In this document: positions 21,643-35,851 of the stretch, piece after piece
Numbering within the stretch: position 1 is the first letter of the stretch
Layout of the letters: every line of letters begins with the position of its first letter
Program-made: the position numbers and the translations under genes
Source: Leptospira gomenensis
GTDB taxonomy: Bacteria > Spirochaetota > Leptospiria > Leptospirales > Leptospiraceae
Reading direction: 5' to 3'
NCBI RefSeq assembly: GCF_004770155.1
Contig: NZ_RQFA01000080.1
Location: 306,424 to 370,423 of the forward strand
DNA: 64,000 nt
Notes under the pieces: generated by a model
Told to the model about the DNA's origin: nothing
The model's input: the letters and a program-made list of their open reading frames with translations, nothing else
The model's database searches: none

Positions 21643-24003
21643 TCATTCATTCACTTGAAGACATATAAACGAAATGTCATCGCTAGGATCTTTCTTTCCT
21701 CGAAAGTTCTGAATCGTTTTTAAAACTAGATCCGCTAAATCTTGTGGATCAAGTTGATGATGTTCCGCGAGAATCTGAATAAACTTTTCATCTCCGAAGA
21801 TCTCGTCGTTATCGTTGAACGTTTCGGTTACTCCATCGGTGAATAAAATAAGTTTATCTCCTGCATAAATCGGAATCGTTAGGTGTTTATATTCGGTAGG
21901 AAGCACGCCTAACACTCTTTGTGTCTCGGTTCTGAGTTCGATTTTTCCGTTTTTTCGAATACAGATCGGAGAGGAATGACCCGCGTTGATGTATCGGAAC
22001 GTCTCCTCGGAGGAATTATATTCTCCGCAAATGAACGTCATGAACTCGCTTCCTCTGTATCTTTCGATCAGAAACGAGTTGATGACTTTAAATATGGATG
22101 ATAGATCCGATTTTTTGCGGATTTGATTCTGAATGATGCCGCGTATCGCGCTGACGAGATATCCGGTTCCCAATCCGTGACCCGAAACGTCTCCTAACGC
22201 GAGCATCATCCTATTTGAGCTTAATTTTTGGAGGTCGAGATAATCTCCGGAGATTCCCACAGCTGGAATGGAAAAAAAACCGATTTTTATGCCTTTGATC
22301 GTTCCTCCCTCGGCCACATGTAGGGTTTTATCGATGATCGAGGCCATATTCAGATCTCGGACGATTCTTTTTTTCTCTACTTCCTCCGCCAACAAAGCGT
22401 AATTTTGTAGAAGCATAGAAGCCATTCTCGTGCATTCCTTGAGAAAATGAAGTTCTCCGAGATTGAAATTTTTACGGTTCTTCTTCTCGCCGACTAAAAA
22501 TACTCCGAGTACTTCTTTTCCTCTGGAATAATTGAAGATCGGATACGCCAGTTGAATTCCGGATCCTTGCAGGAATTTATAAACGGATTCGCGGATTCCC
22601 AAACCGTAGGCAAGGTGGGTCGTAACGGTAACTTCCGTGTTTGACGCAAAATACTGCCAGATTTCGGAAGTGGAGGAAATTCGGATGAAATTGATGTTCT
22701 TTAAATCCGTCCTCGGAAATTTATCGGCGGGAATGAGAACTAGAATTTTGGTGATCTCGAGACTTTCGGAAACCATTCTCATAAGACTGTTGATCGTTGC
22801 ACGCATCGAGATCGGAGCGCTGATCATGGACGAAACGGTCTCTAACGCGGAATGTAGTCTTTGATTCCTTTTGAAGCTCCACGTATCGACCAGATTGGAA
22901 AGCCTTCGATTGACCGAGCCTAACGTATAAACCGATATCGAAATAAAGAGTAAGTTGAATTCCTGCAGATACTTATCCGCGGCCGCCGGGTTGAATTTGA
23001 AAAAGACCGACAAAAGAAAAAGATATCCTCCCGCCAAAATCAGAATCAGGTAAATCGAAGTTAAAGAAGAACTAAACGCGATCTGAACGGGAACGATCGA
23101 ATACATAAAGGTTCCGTAAATGATCAATGCGGGAAAAATCACGAAAGCCGAAACGATCAGTAGTTTAGAGACGGCGGGAGATATAACTTCCGAAAATTCG
23201 ACAGAAACGAACGGTATGATCGATATGACGCTGAAGGCCGCGATTAAACTCAACTTTTTGAAAAGACTTTGTAGTGGAAAAAGATTGCGGATCGAATCTG
23301 CGATAAGAAATAAAATACAGATCAAGGAGCAGAAAAGGATAAAGTAAACTCCGTTCGTGGCGAGAATTCCGAATATCTGCGGATCCGCCTTTTGAGATTT
23401 TCCTACGAAACCCGCTATGAGCGAGAATATGATTTCAGGTGCGAACCAGCGCGTCGGCAGTTCCTTTCCTCTTAAGCGAAACGTAATATTCAAAATAACG
23501 AAAGCCGTGAAGTAGAGAAAAAAGAAGAACAAGAAATGGAAATCGTGGAATCCAACTAGGAAAAAATTAAACAGACTTAAACAGGACAAGGATCCGAACA
23601 GAAGGACCATATATAGATCCCTTGTGTAGAAGAAAAACCAGATCGCAACGGAAAGATACAAAAGGGAAATCAAGATATCCCGCGTAAAATCGGCAAGAAC
23701 GGAATACGGGGATTTTGGCGTGAGGATCACCGGGATCGTTTCGCTTACGCCCTTGTCGTACACGTGAATTCCGTTTTCATACGATTGACCCGATTCGGCC
23801 AATTTGACGGCAATTTCCAGTTCCAAAAGATCCACCTTTTTGCCGAGAACGCCGGGGAAGTTTTCGTCGCTTTGTATGATCGTTCCGTTGGGATAGTAAT
23901 AAAACGGAGGACGCAGACTTTCCGACGTCGTCTGAAGAAGTCCGATCAAGAGTGCGATGCTGAACACGATCAGCGAAATGAAAAGAAGAAGGATGTTTCT
24001 CAC
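21643..24003 (-). CDS. 7TM-GAF-SpoIIE-type PP2C serine phosphatase
   Basis: 786 residues. An N-terminal membrane helix (2-22) and an extracytoplasmic sensor region (23-105) lead into about seven membrane helices (110-345, 7TMR-DISM-like). A GAF domain (about 395-545) follows, then a SpoIIE/RsbU PP2C domain (560-786) with all metal-binding aspartates: GDY (D587), GDVSGHG (D605), DGVTE (D723) and DPSDD (about 776). Such phosphatases dephosphorylate anti-sigma antagonists or similar proteins in response to the sensor. It overlaps by ATGA with the upstream gene at 24000-25304, itself a related but inactive-looking domain protein. Substrate not in the window. Confidence 0.93.
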   Translation of the reverse strand: MRNILLLFISLIVFSIALLIGLLQTTSESLRPPFYYYPNGTIIQSDENFPGVLGKKVDLLELEIAVKLAESGQSYENGIHVYDKGVSETIPVILTPKSPYSVLADFTRDILISLLYLSVAIWFFFYTRDLYMVLLFGSLSCLSLFNFFLVGFHDFHFLFFFFLYFTAFVILNITFRLRGKELPTRWFAPEIIFSLIAGFVGKSQKADPQIFGILATNGVYFILFCSLICILFLIADSIRNLFPLQSLFKKLSLIAAFSVISIIPFVSVEFSEVISPAVSKLLIVSAFVIFPALIIYGTFMYSIVPVQIAFSSSLTSIYLILILAGGYLFLLSVFFKFNPAAADKYLQEFNLLFISISVYTLGSVNRRLSNLVDTWSFKRNQRLHSALETVSSMISAPISMRATINSLMRMVSESLEITKILVLIPADKFPRTDLKNINFIRISSTSEIWQYFASNTEVTVTTHLAYGLGIRESVYKFLQGSGIQLAYPIFNYSRGKEVLGVFLVGEKKNRKNFNLGELHFLKECTRMASMLLQNYALLAEEVEKKRIVRDLNMASIIDKTLHVAEGGTIKGIKIGFFSIPAVGISGDYLDLQKLSSNRMMLALGDVSGHGLGTGYLVSAIRGIIQNQIRKKSDLSSIFKVINSFLIERYRGSEFMTFICGEYNSSEETFRYINAGHSSPICIRKNGKIELRTETQRVLGVLPTEYKHLTIPIYAGDKLILFTDGVTETFNDNDEIFGDEKFIQILAEHHQLDPQDLADLVLKTIQNFRGKKDPSDDISFICLQVNE

Positions 24004-25304
24004 GAAGGAAACCTCAGATCGTAAAACGAAACCATCGGCCGATTTCTCCAGGTTAGTACCAGCGGATCACTTCCGATTTCCTCTTCCACCTCCCAGCCGA
24101 TGGACAAAAGATTTTTTCCGAAGTTGGAATTACGATGCACCTTGAAGTTTTTTCCGGAACTACGGAGCGAAATCGAACTGTCGGATCTTCGGATCGCTCC
24201 GACGAGAAGATCGTATTCCTCGTTCCAGGATATCTCTTTGAGATAGGATTCCACGAGGTTTTTGATGTAGTTTAGGCTTTGGACGGAACGGGAGCTCCTC
24301 GAAGAATATAATATTCCTAGCATATAACAAAGCACTAATACCGAAATCTGTGTCGTAATTCCGAGTTTTAGTATGACGAAATAGGTTTCGTCACCGTCGG
24401 AATTCAGGAATTCCAGCAATTCTCCCGGCTCGCGCGATAGGATTTCGGTGCGGATATTTCCGATCATCGGAGGTTCGGCGGGTTCCAGAAACTTTCTTAT
24501 CTTTCCCGCTGTTTCCAATTCCTTTCTGTATTTTTTGTTTTCCGCGACTTGAGAGGAAAGTATATGGTTGTGAACCGCGATTCCGCATTTTCCTGAAAGA
24601 AAACTCAAATCCTGTCGTACGGAATCTTTGGGGATGTTGGATACGGCCAAAAATCCGAAAAGGGTTTCGCGGTATACGAACGGCAGGATGAAATTCGCCC
24701 GTAAACTCACGAAGTCTTCGTTGATTTCGTGGTTCTGATCCGGTTCGCCTATAATTGCTCCATTCTTTTTATTTAATATATATTTCAGAAGTTTTGCGTC
24801 CGGATTGATTCCGTCGTGTGTGATCACTTTTCTCTGTTTTTTTTTGGCGTACGTATACAACTCGAAAGTCCGTAGATCGTTGTTCAAAAGTGCGAGTTTT
24901 CCGTAATTGCTTTCGGTGAGTCGCACCAAATCGGGAAATACGTTTTTAATCAAACCTTCGTGATCGAATCGACGGTAGGCGATTCGAGAGGAGCGCGGGT
25001 CGTCGCTCAGATATTCCGAAATCAAAACCGACTTCAGCACTCCGCTTAGTTTTTCCTGAAGAGGGAATATTATAAAAACCGCGAAGATCAAAGTGGAAAG
25101 AAGACTTACTTCCATATAATATTCGATCGCAGCGGGAATAAAAGATAAAACGACGAAATAAATTCCCAACGCGATCAGGATCGAAATCCCTTTTGCGAAA
25201 AGGTTTATGATTCCGGAAATAAGATAATAATCCGTTATCAGAGAACGGAAGTATTCCCGAATTCCGGATCCGGAATCGTCTCTTTCAGGTTGTATAGTAG
25301 GCAT
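24000..25304 (-). CDS. Membrane GAF protein with apparently dead PP2C-like C-domain (pseudophosphatase)
   Basis: 434 residues. Two membrane helices (about 28-50 and 58-82), a GAF-like region (about 100-250) and a C-terminal domain from about 259 that follows the order of the SpoIIE phosphatase encoded next door: AGKIRKFLEP (AxxIQxxLLP-like), ISREPGELLEF where GGDYYDF should be, FVILKLGITTQ where ALGDVSGHG should be, then LRSSGKNFKVHR where the AGHxP segment should be. The GDY aspartate has become Glu and the GDV aspartate is missing, and no DGVTE occurs. ATGA overlap with the active phosphatase suggests a regulatory partner. It overlaps argJ by 20 bp. The alignment is by eye. Confidence 0.65.
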   Translation of the reverse strand: MPTIQPERDDSGSGIREYFRSLITDYYLISGIINLFAKGISILIALGIYFVVLSFIPAAIEYYMEVSLLSTLIFAVFIIFPLQEKLSGVLKSVLISEYLSDDPRSSRIAYRRFDHEGLIKNVFPDLVRLTESNYGKLALLNNDLRTFELYTYAKKKQRKVITHDGINPDAKLLKYILNKKNGAIIGEPDQNHEINEDFVSLRANFILPFVYRETLFGFLAVSNIPKDSVRQDLSFLSGKCGIAVHNHILSSQVAENKKYRKELETAGKIRKFLEPAEPPMIGNIRTEILSREPGELLEFLNSDGDETYFVILKLGITTQISVLVLCYMLGILYSSRSSRSVQSLNYIKNLVESYLKEISWNEEYDLLVGAIRRSDSSISLRSSGKNFKVHRNSNFGKNLLSIGWEVEEEIGSDPLVLTWRNRPMVSFYDLRFPS

Positions 25305-26442
25305 TCTCTTCTATGTATTTTTCCGTCAGATCGCAACCCCAAAACTTTGCGGAAGTAGTCCCGACATTCAACACCACATTCAAAGAAATTTCAGTATTAT
25401 TTTTCAGGTATTCCGACAACTTTTTTAGAATTTCAGGCGTTGCCCCCTTTACGGGAAGTTCTCCGAAATAAATTTCCAAACCTTCGAAAGGAATCGGTTC
25501 GTCGAAAACTTTACCGATCGCCATCACAAGTCTTCCCCAATTCGGATCTCCTCCGTAAATCGCGGTTTTTACCAAAGGGGAATTGAGAATGGACTTACCG
25601 ATTTTTTTCGCCTGTATTTCGTCTTTCGCAGAATTCACTGTGAGTTCGATCAGTTTCGTCGCTCCTTCCGCGTCGATCGCGATCTGTTTGGTAAGATCGA
25701 CGCAGATTTCTTCGAGCGCACGCGAAAATTCCGCTTCATCCGCTTCTCCCGCAAGCCCGTTACAAAGAAGAGCCACCGTGTCGGAAGTGGAAGTGTCGGA
25801 ATCGATCGTAAGACAGTTGAAACTTTTGTCCACGGAGGATTTCAAAACGGAATATAAGTTCGTATTCTCCGGAAGGGAAACGTCCGAAAGTATATAACAA
25901 AGCATAGTCGCCATGTTCGGTTCGATCATTCCCGCGCCTTTTGCGATCCCGAAAATCGAGGCTTCTCCCGATTTCGTTTTAATTTTTCGAAAAGAAATTT
26001 TTTTCCGAGTGTCCGTCGTCATGATCGCTTCGGCCACTTCCTCCAGATTTCCCGGTTTTAAAAGTTCCTTTGCATTTTTGCAAGCGGGAAGTATCACCTC
26101 CATCTTCAACGGAACTCCTATCACTCCGGTGGAGGAAGGAAGGACTAACGTTTCCGAAATTCCGAGAGATTCTCCGATCGTTCTGCATATTTCCCTGGAA
26201 TTTTCGACTCCACGTTCTCCGGTCGCTACGTTGGAATTTTTGGAATTGATGACGATCGCCTGTAAAATTCCGGATCGAACGTGTTCTTTTCCCACGATCA
26301 CCGGGGCGCCCGGGTAATTGTTTTTGGTGAATACGGCGGCGGCCTTACAGGGAACTTCGGAATAGATTACGCCGAAATCCTTCGTTTTATCTTTGATTCC
26401 GATATTGATTCCGAAAGAGTAAAAGCCTTTGGGCAAGGTCAT
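25285..26442 (-). CDS. argJ: Bifunctional ornithine acetyltransferase / N-acetylglutamate synthase ArgJ
   Basis: 385 residues. The start is ATG 26442, with GAGGG 5 nt upstream; the TTG at 26454 would lie in the ribosome site. ArgJ is autoprocessed at the Thr in the GMIEPNMATML segment (T179 here), and this motif is intact, so alpha and beta chains should form. SSTGVIG (about 103) and SDTVALLCNG (about 230) belong to the active site. Reactions: transfer of acetyl from N-acetylornithine to glutamate, and glutamate acetylation with acetyl-CoA, in the arginine pathway. It overlaps the following membrane gene by 20 bp. Confidence 0.96.
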   Translation of the reverse strand: MTLPKGFYSFGINIGIKDKTKDFGVIYSEVPCKAAAVFTKNNYPGAPVIVGKEHVRSGILQAIVINSKNSNVATGERGVENSREICRTIGESLGISETLVLPSSTGVIGVPLKMEVILPACKNAKELLKPGNLEEVAEAIMTTDTRKKISFRKIKTKSGEASIFGIAKGAGMIEPNMATMLCYILSDVSLPENTNLYSVLKSSVDKSFNCLTIDSDTSTSDTVALLCNGLAGEADEAEFSRALEEICVDLTKQIAIDAEGATKLIELTVNSAKDEIQAKKIGKSILNSPLVKTAIYGGDPNWGRLVMAIGKVFDEPIPFEGLEIYFGELPVKGATPEILKKLSEYLKNNTEISLNVVLNVGTTSAKFWGCDLTEKYIEENAYYTT

Positions 26443-26482
26443 AGAATCCCTCAACGAGTTGATTGGATCTATGTTTAGAAAA

Positions 26483-26501
26483 TTCTTTCTGCGGGAAAGA
26501 A
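26483..26501 (-). terminator. Hairpin after the histidine-kinase gene
   Basis: TTCTTTC-CCGCA-GAAAGAA on the minus strand, beginning about 5 bp past the stop codon at 26506-26508 and followed by only four T. A weak intrinsic terminator at best. Confidence 0.35.
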
Positions 26502-26505
26502 GAAT

Positions 26506-28591
<2,086 letters not shown>

Positions 28592-28715
28592 GAATTCTAT
28601 CTTCCGTTTTATTTCCCGGACCGATCGAAGCCGGTCGCAGCAATTTCACTTTCCGAAGGGAAAACGAAACACAGGTCCGATTCAAACAAAACCTTTATCA
28701 TTCGACCGGATAAAG

Positions 28716-28782
28716 TTTATAATCCTTAATATTACAGAAATCCGTTACAATCAGAATACGAAAACGTTACAAACTACAGAAA
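28716..28782 (-). promoter_or_regulatory. Response-regulator promoter with paired direct repeats
   Basis: On the minus strand, TTTCTGTA (28782-28775), TTGTAACG (28772-28765), TTGTAACG (28750-28743) and TTTCTGTA (28740-28733) all point the same way. The spacings of 10, 22 and 10 bp are close to one, two and one helical turns, the phasing of PhoB/OmpR-family boxes. A TATAAA -10-like box follows at 28721-28716, with no clear -35, as at activator-dependent promoters. It precedes the regulator gene. Confidence 0.6.
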
Positions 28783-28827
28783 TTCGATTCCATCTCCGCG
28801 CTTTCCATGACGGAGAGAAAACAAAAA

Positions 28828-29268
28828 TTATTCCCCGTCATCGAGCCGCGCGTTGATCTTTCGAATCAGAGCCCGTTGTCTAAAAATCGAAAAAACCAAA
28901 AATCCTCCGAGTAATAAGGAACCGATCAGATATACTTCGTTTAAACTTTTGAGGCGGGCGTGTTCCTCTTCGATCGCTTTGATCGACTCCAGATGCGAAA
29001 TCAGAAAGTAAAATTTATCAGAGTCCTTCCAGTTTTTTTTCGCTTCTTCCCGGATTTGAGTGATTAGAATCGCAGCTTCCTCTTTTTTCATCTTTTGAAT
29101 GACGGGAAACACACGGTCCAGATCCGCTTTGAGATAATCCTCTGCGCTCATCACAGGTTTCGTTTGGGAAGAATCCGCCGCTGCGTCCGCAAAAGCGGTG
29201 TTCGGCGAGATCAGGGAGATTAGGAGTAAAAGGGAAAAGATCGAAATTTTAATATTGTTCGGGTTCAT
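28828..29268 (-). CDS. Exported single-span membrane protein, last gene of an ECF operon
   Basis: 146 residues. Signal peptide (ISIFSLLLLISLISPNTAFA), a periplasmic helical segment (SAEDYLKADLDRVFPVIQKMKKEEAAILITQIREEAKKNW), one membrane helix (about 112-128, VYLIGSLLLGGFLVFSIF) and a short basic cytoplasmic tail (RQRALIRKINARLDDGE). The gene shares ATGA with the one upstream at 29265. No family recognised. Position in the ECF operon suggests a signal-transmitting or anti-sigma-related partner. Nothing in the sequence indicates the signal. Confidence 0.65.
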   Translation of the reverse strand: MNPNNIKISIFSLLLLISLISPNTAFADAAADSSQTKPVMSAEDYLKADLDRVFPVIQKMKKEEAAILITQIREEAKKNWKDSDKFYFLISHLESIKAIEEEHARLKSLNEVYLIGSLLLGGFLVFSIFRQRALIRKINARLDDGE

Positions 29269-29646
29269 TCAAAAAAGCCTAATTTGTTTTTCCATTCTTT
29301 CGTATATGGGTTTCTATAATGGACAAGATAGATTCCCGCCAAAATTGCGAAAACACAAAAGAGAACGCTGCTGGTCACCAAAATGGGAGCGAGCAAACCG
29401 GTCTGAATCAAAAAATCCAAGTCCAAAAAAAACAAAACGCTCAACGGGGAAAAACCCAAAAGAAACAATCCGGAAAGTATGATTTTAAAATGGCGCACGG
29501 GAATGATATGGAACATCACCTTACGTTTTAAATGCGGAGGAACCTGCGCGTTCGTCGGAATATCCGTGGGTTCTCCTTCGAAAAAATGCAGTTTCTCCTC
29601 CAACTCCGAAAAATCGGCACGCGAGGAAGGAATCGGAGAAGGGGAT

Positions 29647-29663
<17 letters not shown>
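29265..29663 (-). CDS. Two-span membrane protein next to ECF sigma (candidate anti-sigma)
   Basis: 132 residues. A polar cytoplasmic N-terminus of about 60 residues (SSRADFSELEEKLHFFEGEPTDIPTNAQVPPHLKRKV) is followed by two membrane helices (about 62-84 and 91-113). The PPHLKRKVMFHI block directly before the first helix is a common feature of non-zinc anti-sigma factors, where the N-terminal segment binds the sigma factor. It overlaps the sigma gene by 17 bp and the next gene by ATGA. No zinc motif. The anti-sigma role rests on context and topology. Confidence 0.55.
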
Positions 29664-30242
<579 letters not shown>

Positions 30243-30246
<4 letters not shown>

Positions 30247-30631
30247 CGAAAATATTTATAATAGCAGAGCAATCCTAAGCCGGTTCCGAGCGGGACAAGT
30301 CCTCCGAGCATCGCGAGTGATTGGCCTAGGACGGAAATGAAACCTATCGATAAAGCGATTCCCACAAAAGTAAGAATCAAACCTAAAAAGAAAGAATACG
30401 TTCTAAGATCGAAATGTTCTTTTTTATAAAGTCCGGCTTTGATGATTTCGATCCGTTGTCTATACCACCAATAAAAAACAAAAAACAACAGAGCACAACC
30501 GAATACGATTCCGAAAATGGGAACCAAATACAACACCACTTTATAGTCGGAACCCGAGCCGGAACCTTGCTCCTGAAGATGTTTCAGAATCAAATCCAGC
30601 GTCTGTAGTAATTTAGTTTTTTCTTCCGGTG

Positions 30632-30635
<4 letters not shown>
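30243..30635 (-). CDS. Small multi-span membrane protein of the ECF operon (DUF6249-like)
   Basis: 130 residues with about three membrane helices (about 33-57, 79-100 and 107-126) after a charged N-terminal segment (TPEEKTKLLQTLDLILKHLQEQG). The helix-loop YWWYRQRIEIIKAGLYKKEHFD between helices 1 and 2 resembles the DUF6249 family seen beside sigma and sensor genes. It overlaps both neighbours by ATGA. Probable partner of the sigma factor encoded downstream; role unknown. Confidence 0.65.
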
Positions 30636-30805
<170 letters not shown>

Positions 30806-30831
30806 AGTTTTACCTCCTTATAAGATTATGT

Positions 30832-30871
30832 CCGATATAATTATCGGCGAGATGCGAATATTCCGTCGCAT
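30832..30871. promoter_or_regulatory. Paired palindromes upstream of the ECF operon
   Basis: CCGATA-TAAT-TATCGG (30832-30847) and ATGCGA-N8-TCGCAT (30852-30871) lie 27-66 bp before the start at 30805. They may be operator sites or part of the promoter; no -35/-10 pair can be fixed with confidence. Confidence 0.4.
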
Positions 30872-30924
30872 TATTTTATCCACATTCTTGAGACGGGAAA
30901 CTAACTGAAGAAAAAAAAGTCTTT

Positions 30925-31596
30925 TTATTTTTTTTTGGAGAATTTACGCAACGGGTCGAAAAAAGGAGGTCCGGCCAGATTCGGTTCAACGGCGACGGGA
31001 TTTCGTTCGAATCCCACGTACTCGCGTAGAAGTTGTACGATCATTCTTCCCGTAGCTCCCCAAAGTAATCCTTCTTCCAAGTCGAAATAATAAATTTCTA
31101 TCTCTTTGGCGCTCGTTCTTCGAATTCGGATCGAATAGAACGGTTCGGTTTCCAATCGATGTAAATCCAATAAAATGAAACGTTCCACTTCCGCAGGGTT
31201 TGTGTTGAATTCGAAATTGCCTTTGTATCGAGCGACGAACGGTGATATGTGGAAACCCGTATTCGTAAAAAGACCGGAATATTCTCCGAGAATTTCCAAT
31301 ACGGCACTGGATTCCCCCATTTCCTCTTCCCATTCCCGAAGAGCGGTTCGCAATAAATTCTGATCGGAAGAAGAATACGCTCCGCCGGGAAAGGAAATTT
31401 GTCCGGGATGCGCTTTGAGGTTGGGGTTCCGCTTTTGGAGAATCAGCCCTTGTGTTCCGTCCTCCTTTTCGTAAATCGGGCAGATCACCGAAGAAGCTCG
31501 GGAAATTTCCTCTCCGAAAAAAGGAGGAGGAACTTCCGTGAATTCCTGTTTCGGTTTCGCGAGTTTTTCCTTTAACGTTTGAAAGTCGAATTTCAT
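30925..31596 (-). CDS. Nudix hydrolase, CoA-pyrophosphatase (NudL/YeaB-like)
   Basis: 223 residues. The Nudix box GGAYSSSDQNLLRTALREWEEEMGES is complete and the preceding GQISFPGG matches the CoA-pyrophosphatase subgroup (LLTKRS-like LILQKRNPNLKAHPGQISFPGG). Residues 1-50 form the usual N-terminal part, and the C-terminus has a charged tail. Known reaction: cleaves the pyrophosphate of CoA or acyl-CoA, giving 4'-phosphopantetheine and 3',5'-ADP. It lies 31 bp after the end of the RNase D gene on the same strand. Cytoplasmic. Substrate is by family. Confidence 0.88.
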   Translation of the reverse strand: MKFDFQTLKEKLAKPKQEFTEVPPPFFGEEISRASSVICPIYEKEDGTQGLILQKRNPNLKAHPGQISFPGGAYSSSDQNLLRTALREWEEEMGESSAVLEILGEYSGLFTNTGFHISPFVARYKGNFEFNTNPAEVERFILLDLHRLETEPFYSIRIRRTSAKEIEIYYFDLEEGLLWGATGRMIVQLLREYVGFERNPVAVEPNLAGPPFFDPLRKFSKKK

Positions 31597-31627
31597 CGCG
31601 AATGTATATGCAAAAGTTGGAATGTTT

Positions 31628-32803
<1,176 letters not shown>

Positions 32804-32804
32804 G

Positions 32805-34308
<1,504 letters not shown>

Positions 34309-34476
34309 ACGAAGTCGTTTATGATTCGGGTGCGGGCCGCTGAACGCGGTGAATCCTTTGATACCTTGGCGTCAAAGGTAAAAGTCGGTTTGCGGTTCGT
34401 AAAAACGAAAAATCCGAATCGATAATCGATCGATCCGGATGAAAGCTCGAGTCCATCGAAAGGTTTTTGAGAAGAA

Positions 34477-35670
34477 TTAAACCTTATCCGGAGTAGGGTG
34501 TTCCTTATCGAGTTTGATCTTAATATTGTGAAACGGTCTCTCGATGATCAGATATAAAATCCAACAAGATAGAAAAATCTTTAGACAAACGATCGTATAG
34601 ATCGAAAAAAATCCGGACCAAGAAGTGTTGTCCATTCCCTTTCGAACGAATCGGATCGCCAGAATTCCGTGCCAAAGATAAATCGTATAACTCAATCTTG
34701 AAATCGGTCTGAAAAACGGAAGCGCGAAAAATTTATAAATCAGGCTTGCCGGTATCATCGCCGAAATCGTCAGAAGGATGAAAACGAGATGGTATAAATT
34801 GTAGCTGATCGTAGTTTCCAAAATCGGATTTCTTCGCAGTAGGACGCCGGAGAAAAAAAGTACTACGGCCGCTAAAAAGGCGCCGAACGCGTGTACGCCG
34901 GTCCATTTGGCGAAGTATTTTCTATTAAAAATTTCGAATACGATGATTCCGAGGAACAACGCGTCGAAACGAGTATGTGTCGCGTAATAAATCCCCGCGC
35001 CGTCCCCGTTGAACTGATGATAAAACCGGAAAAAAAGCGGTAAAATATAGATTCCCAGAAGAACCAACATTCTCCTTTGAAACGGGAGTTTAAATAAAAC
35101 GAACAGGCAGAGAAACGGAAGAACGATGTAGAAATGTTGTTCGAGGGAAAGCGACCAACCGAATTCGAACATCCGATCCGAATTGTAATTGGAAACTAGG
35201 AAGATATCCGTCCAAGGATTGGAGATCGCGTTCGCCGCACGATTTAAAACGAAGGTTTCTATTTCGTTGGGGTTCGGTTTCGCCTTCATTTCCGAATAGA
35301 TCACGAGCGAAAAAAGAAACGTAATGATTAGAATCGTATAATATGCCGGATAAATTCTCAGAATTCTTTTGATATAGAATTCCTTGATATTGATCGTGGA
35401 ATATTTTTCATAAACGCGGAAGAGGCCCGCATAAATCAGAAGTCCGCTTAATAGAAAAAACAGATCCATAAAGTGGATCATGCTCAGGATAGATTCGAGC
35501 GCTCCTTCGGTGATTAGGCCGAGTTTTAAAAACTCATGCGTGTTGTTTTCCCATAAGTGAAAAAAGAGAACGAGTAAAATCGCAAAGGCCCGTAAGCCGT
35601 TGAGGGATTCGATCTCTTTTGGATCTTTTTTAAAAACGCCGAAAATATAATCGAGGATCTTTGTCTTCAT
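34477..35670 (-). CDS. Acyltransferase family 3 (OafA/YrhL-like) membrane protein
   Basis: 397 residues with about ten membrane segments. The N-terminal signature ESLNGLRAFAILLVLFFHLWENN carries the conserved R and H of the family; FDLFFLLSGLLIYAG and LSYTIYLWHGI complete the pattern, and GWSLSLEQHFYIVLPF gives the E/H motif of segment 6. Such proteins transfer acetyl or other acyl groups from the cytoplasm to surface sugars. It is a close paralogue of the protein at 39560-40747, both on the minus strand, with a divergent regulatory module between them. Confidence 0.9.
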   Translation of the reverse strand: MKTKILDYIFGVFKKDPKEIESLNGLRAFAILLVLFFHLWENNTHEFLKLGLITEGALESILSMIHFMDLFFLLSGLLIYAGLFRVYEKYSTINIKEFYIKRILRIYPAYYTILIITFLFSLVIYSEMKAKPNPNEIETFVLNRAANAISNPWTDIFLVSNYNSDRMFEFGWSLSLEQHFYIVLPFLCLFVLFKLPFQRRMLVLLGIYILPLFFRFYHQFNGDGAGIYYATHTRFDALFLGIIVFEIFNRKYFAKWTGVHAFGAFLAAVVLFFSGVLLRRNPILETTISYNLYHLVFILLTISAMIPASLIYKFFALPFFRPISRLSYTIYLWHGILAIRFVRKGMDNTSWSGFFSIYTIVCLKIFLSCWILYLIIERPFHNIKIKLDKEHPTPDKV

Positions 35671-35851
35671 CCGTAATCTTTACCGAAAATCGTCCCTAAT
35701 TCTTTCTGTGGAAACTTCACCTTGGTCGTTCTAGGATACAGCGTCAACTCCAAACCGGATGGAATTTAAGTGGCCGTATCGGAGCGGATTGACGCCGTTT
35801 CGGAAGGAAATAAATTCTCATCGAAACGTTATCGTTGTTTTTACGCGGACA

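Noticed and set aside
34337..34378. Two hairpins after purF (CCGC/GCGG and CCTTTGA/TCAAAGG)
   Set aside because: Neither is followed by a T-tract, so they are not counted as terminators.
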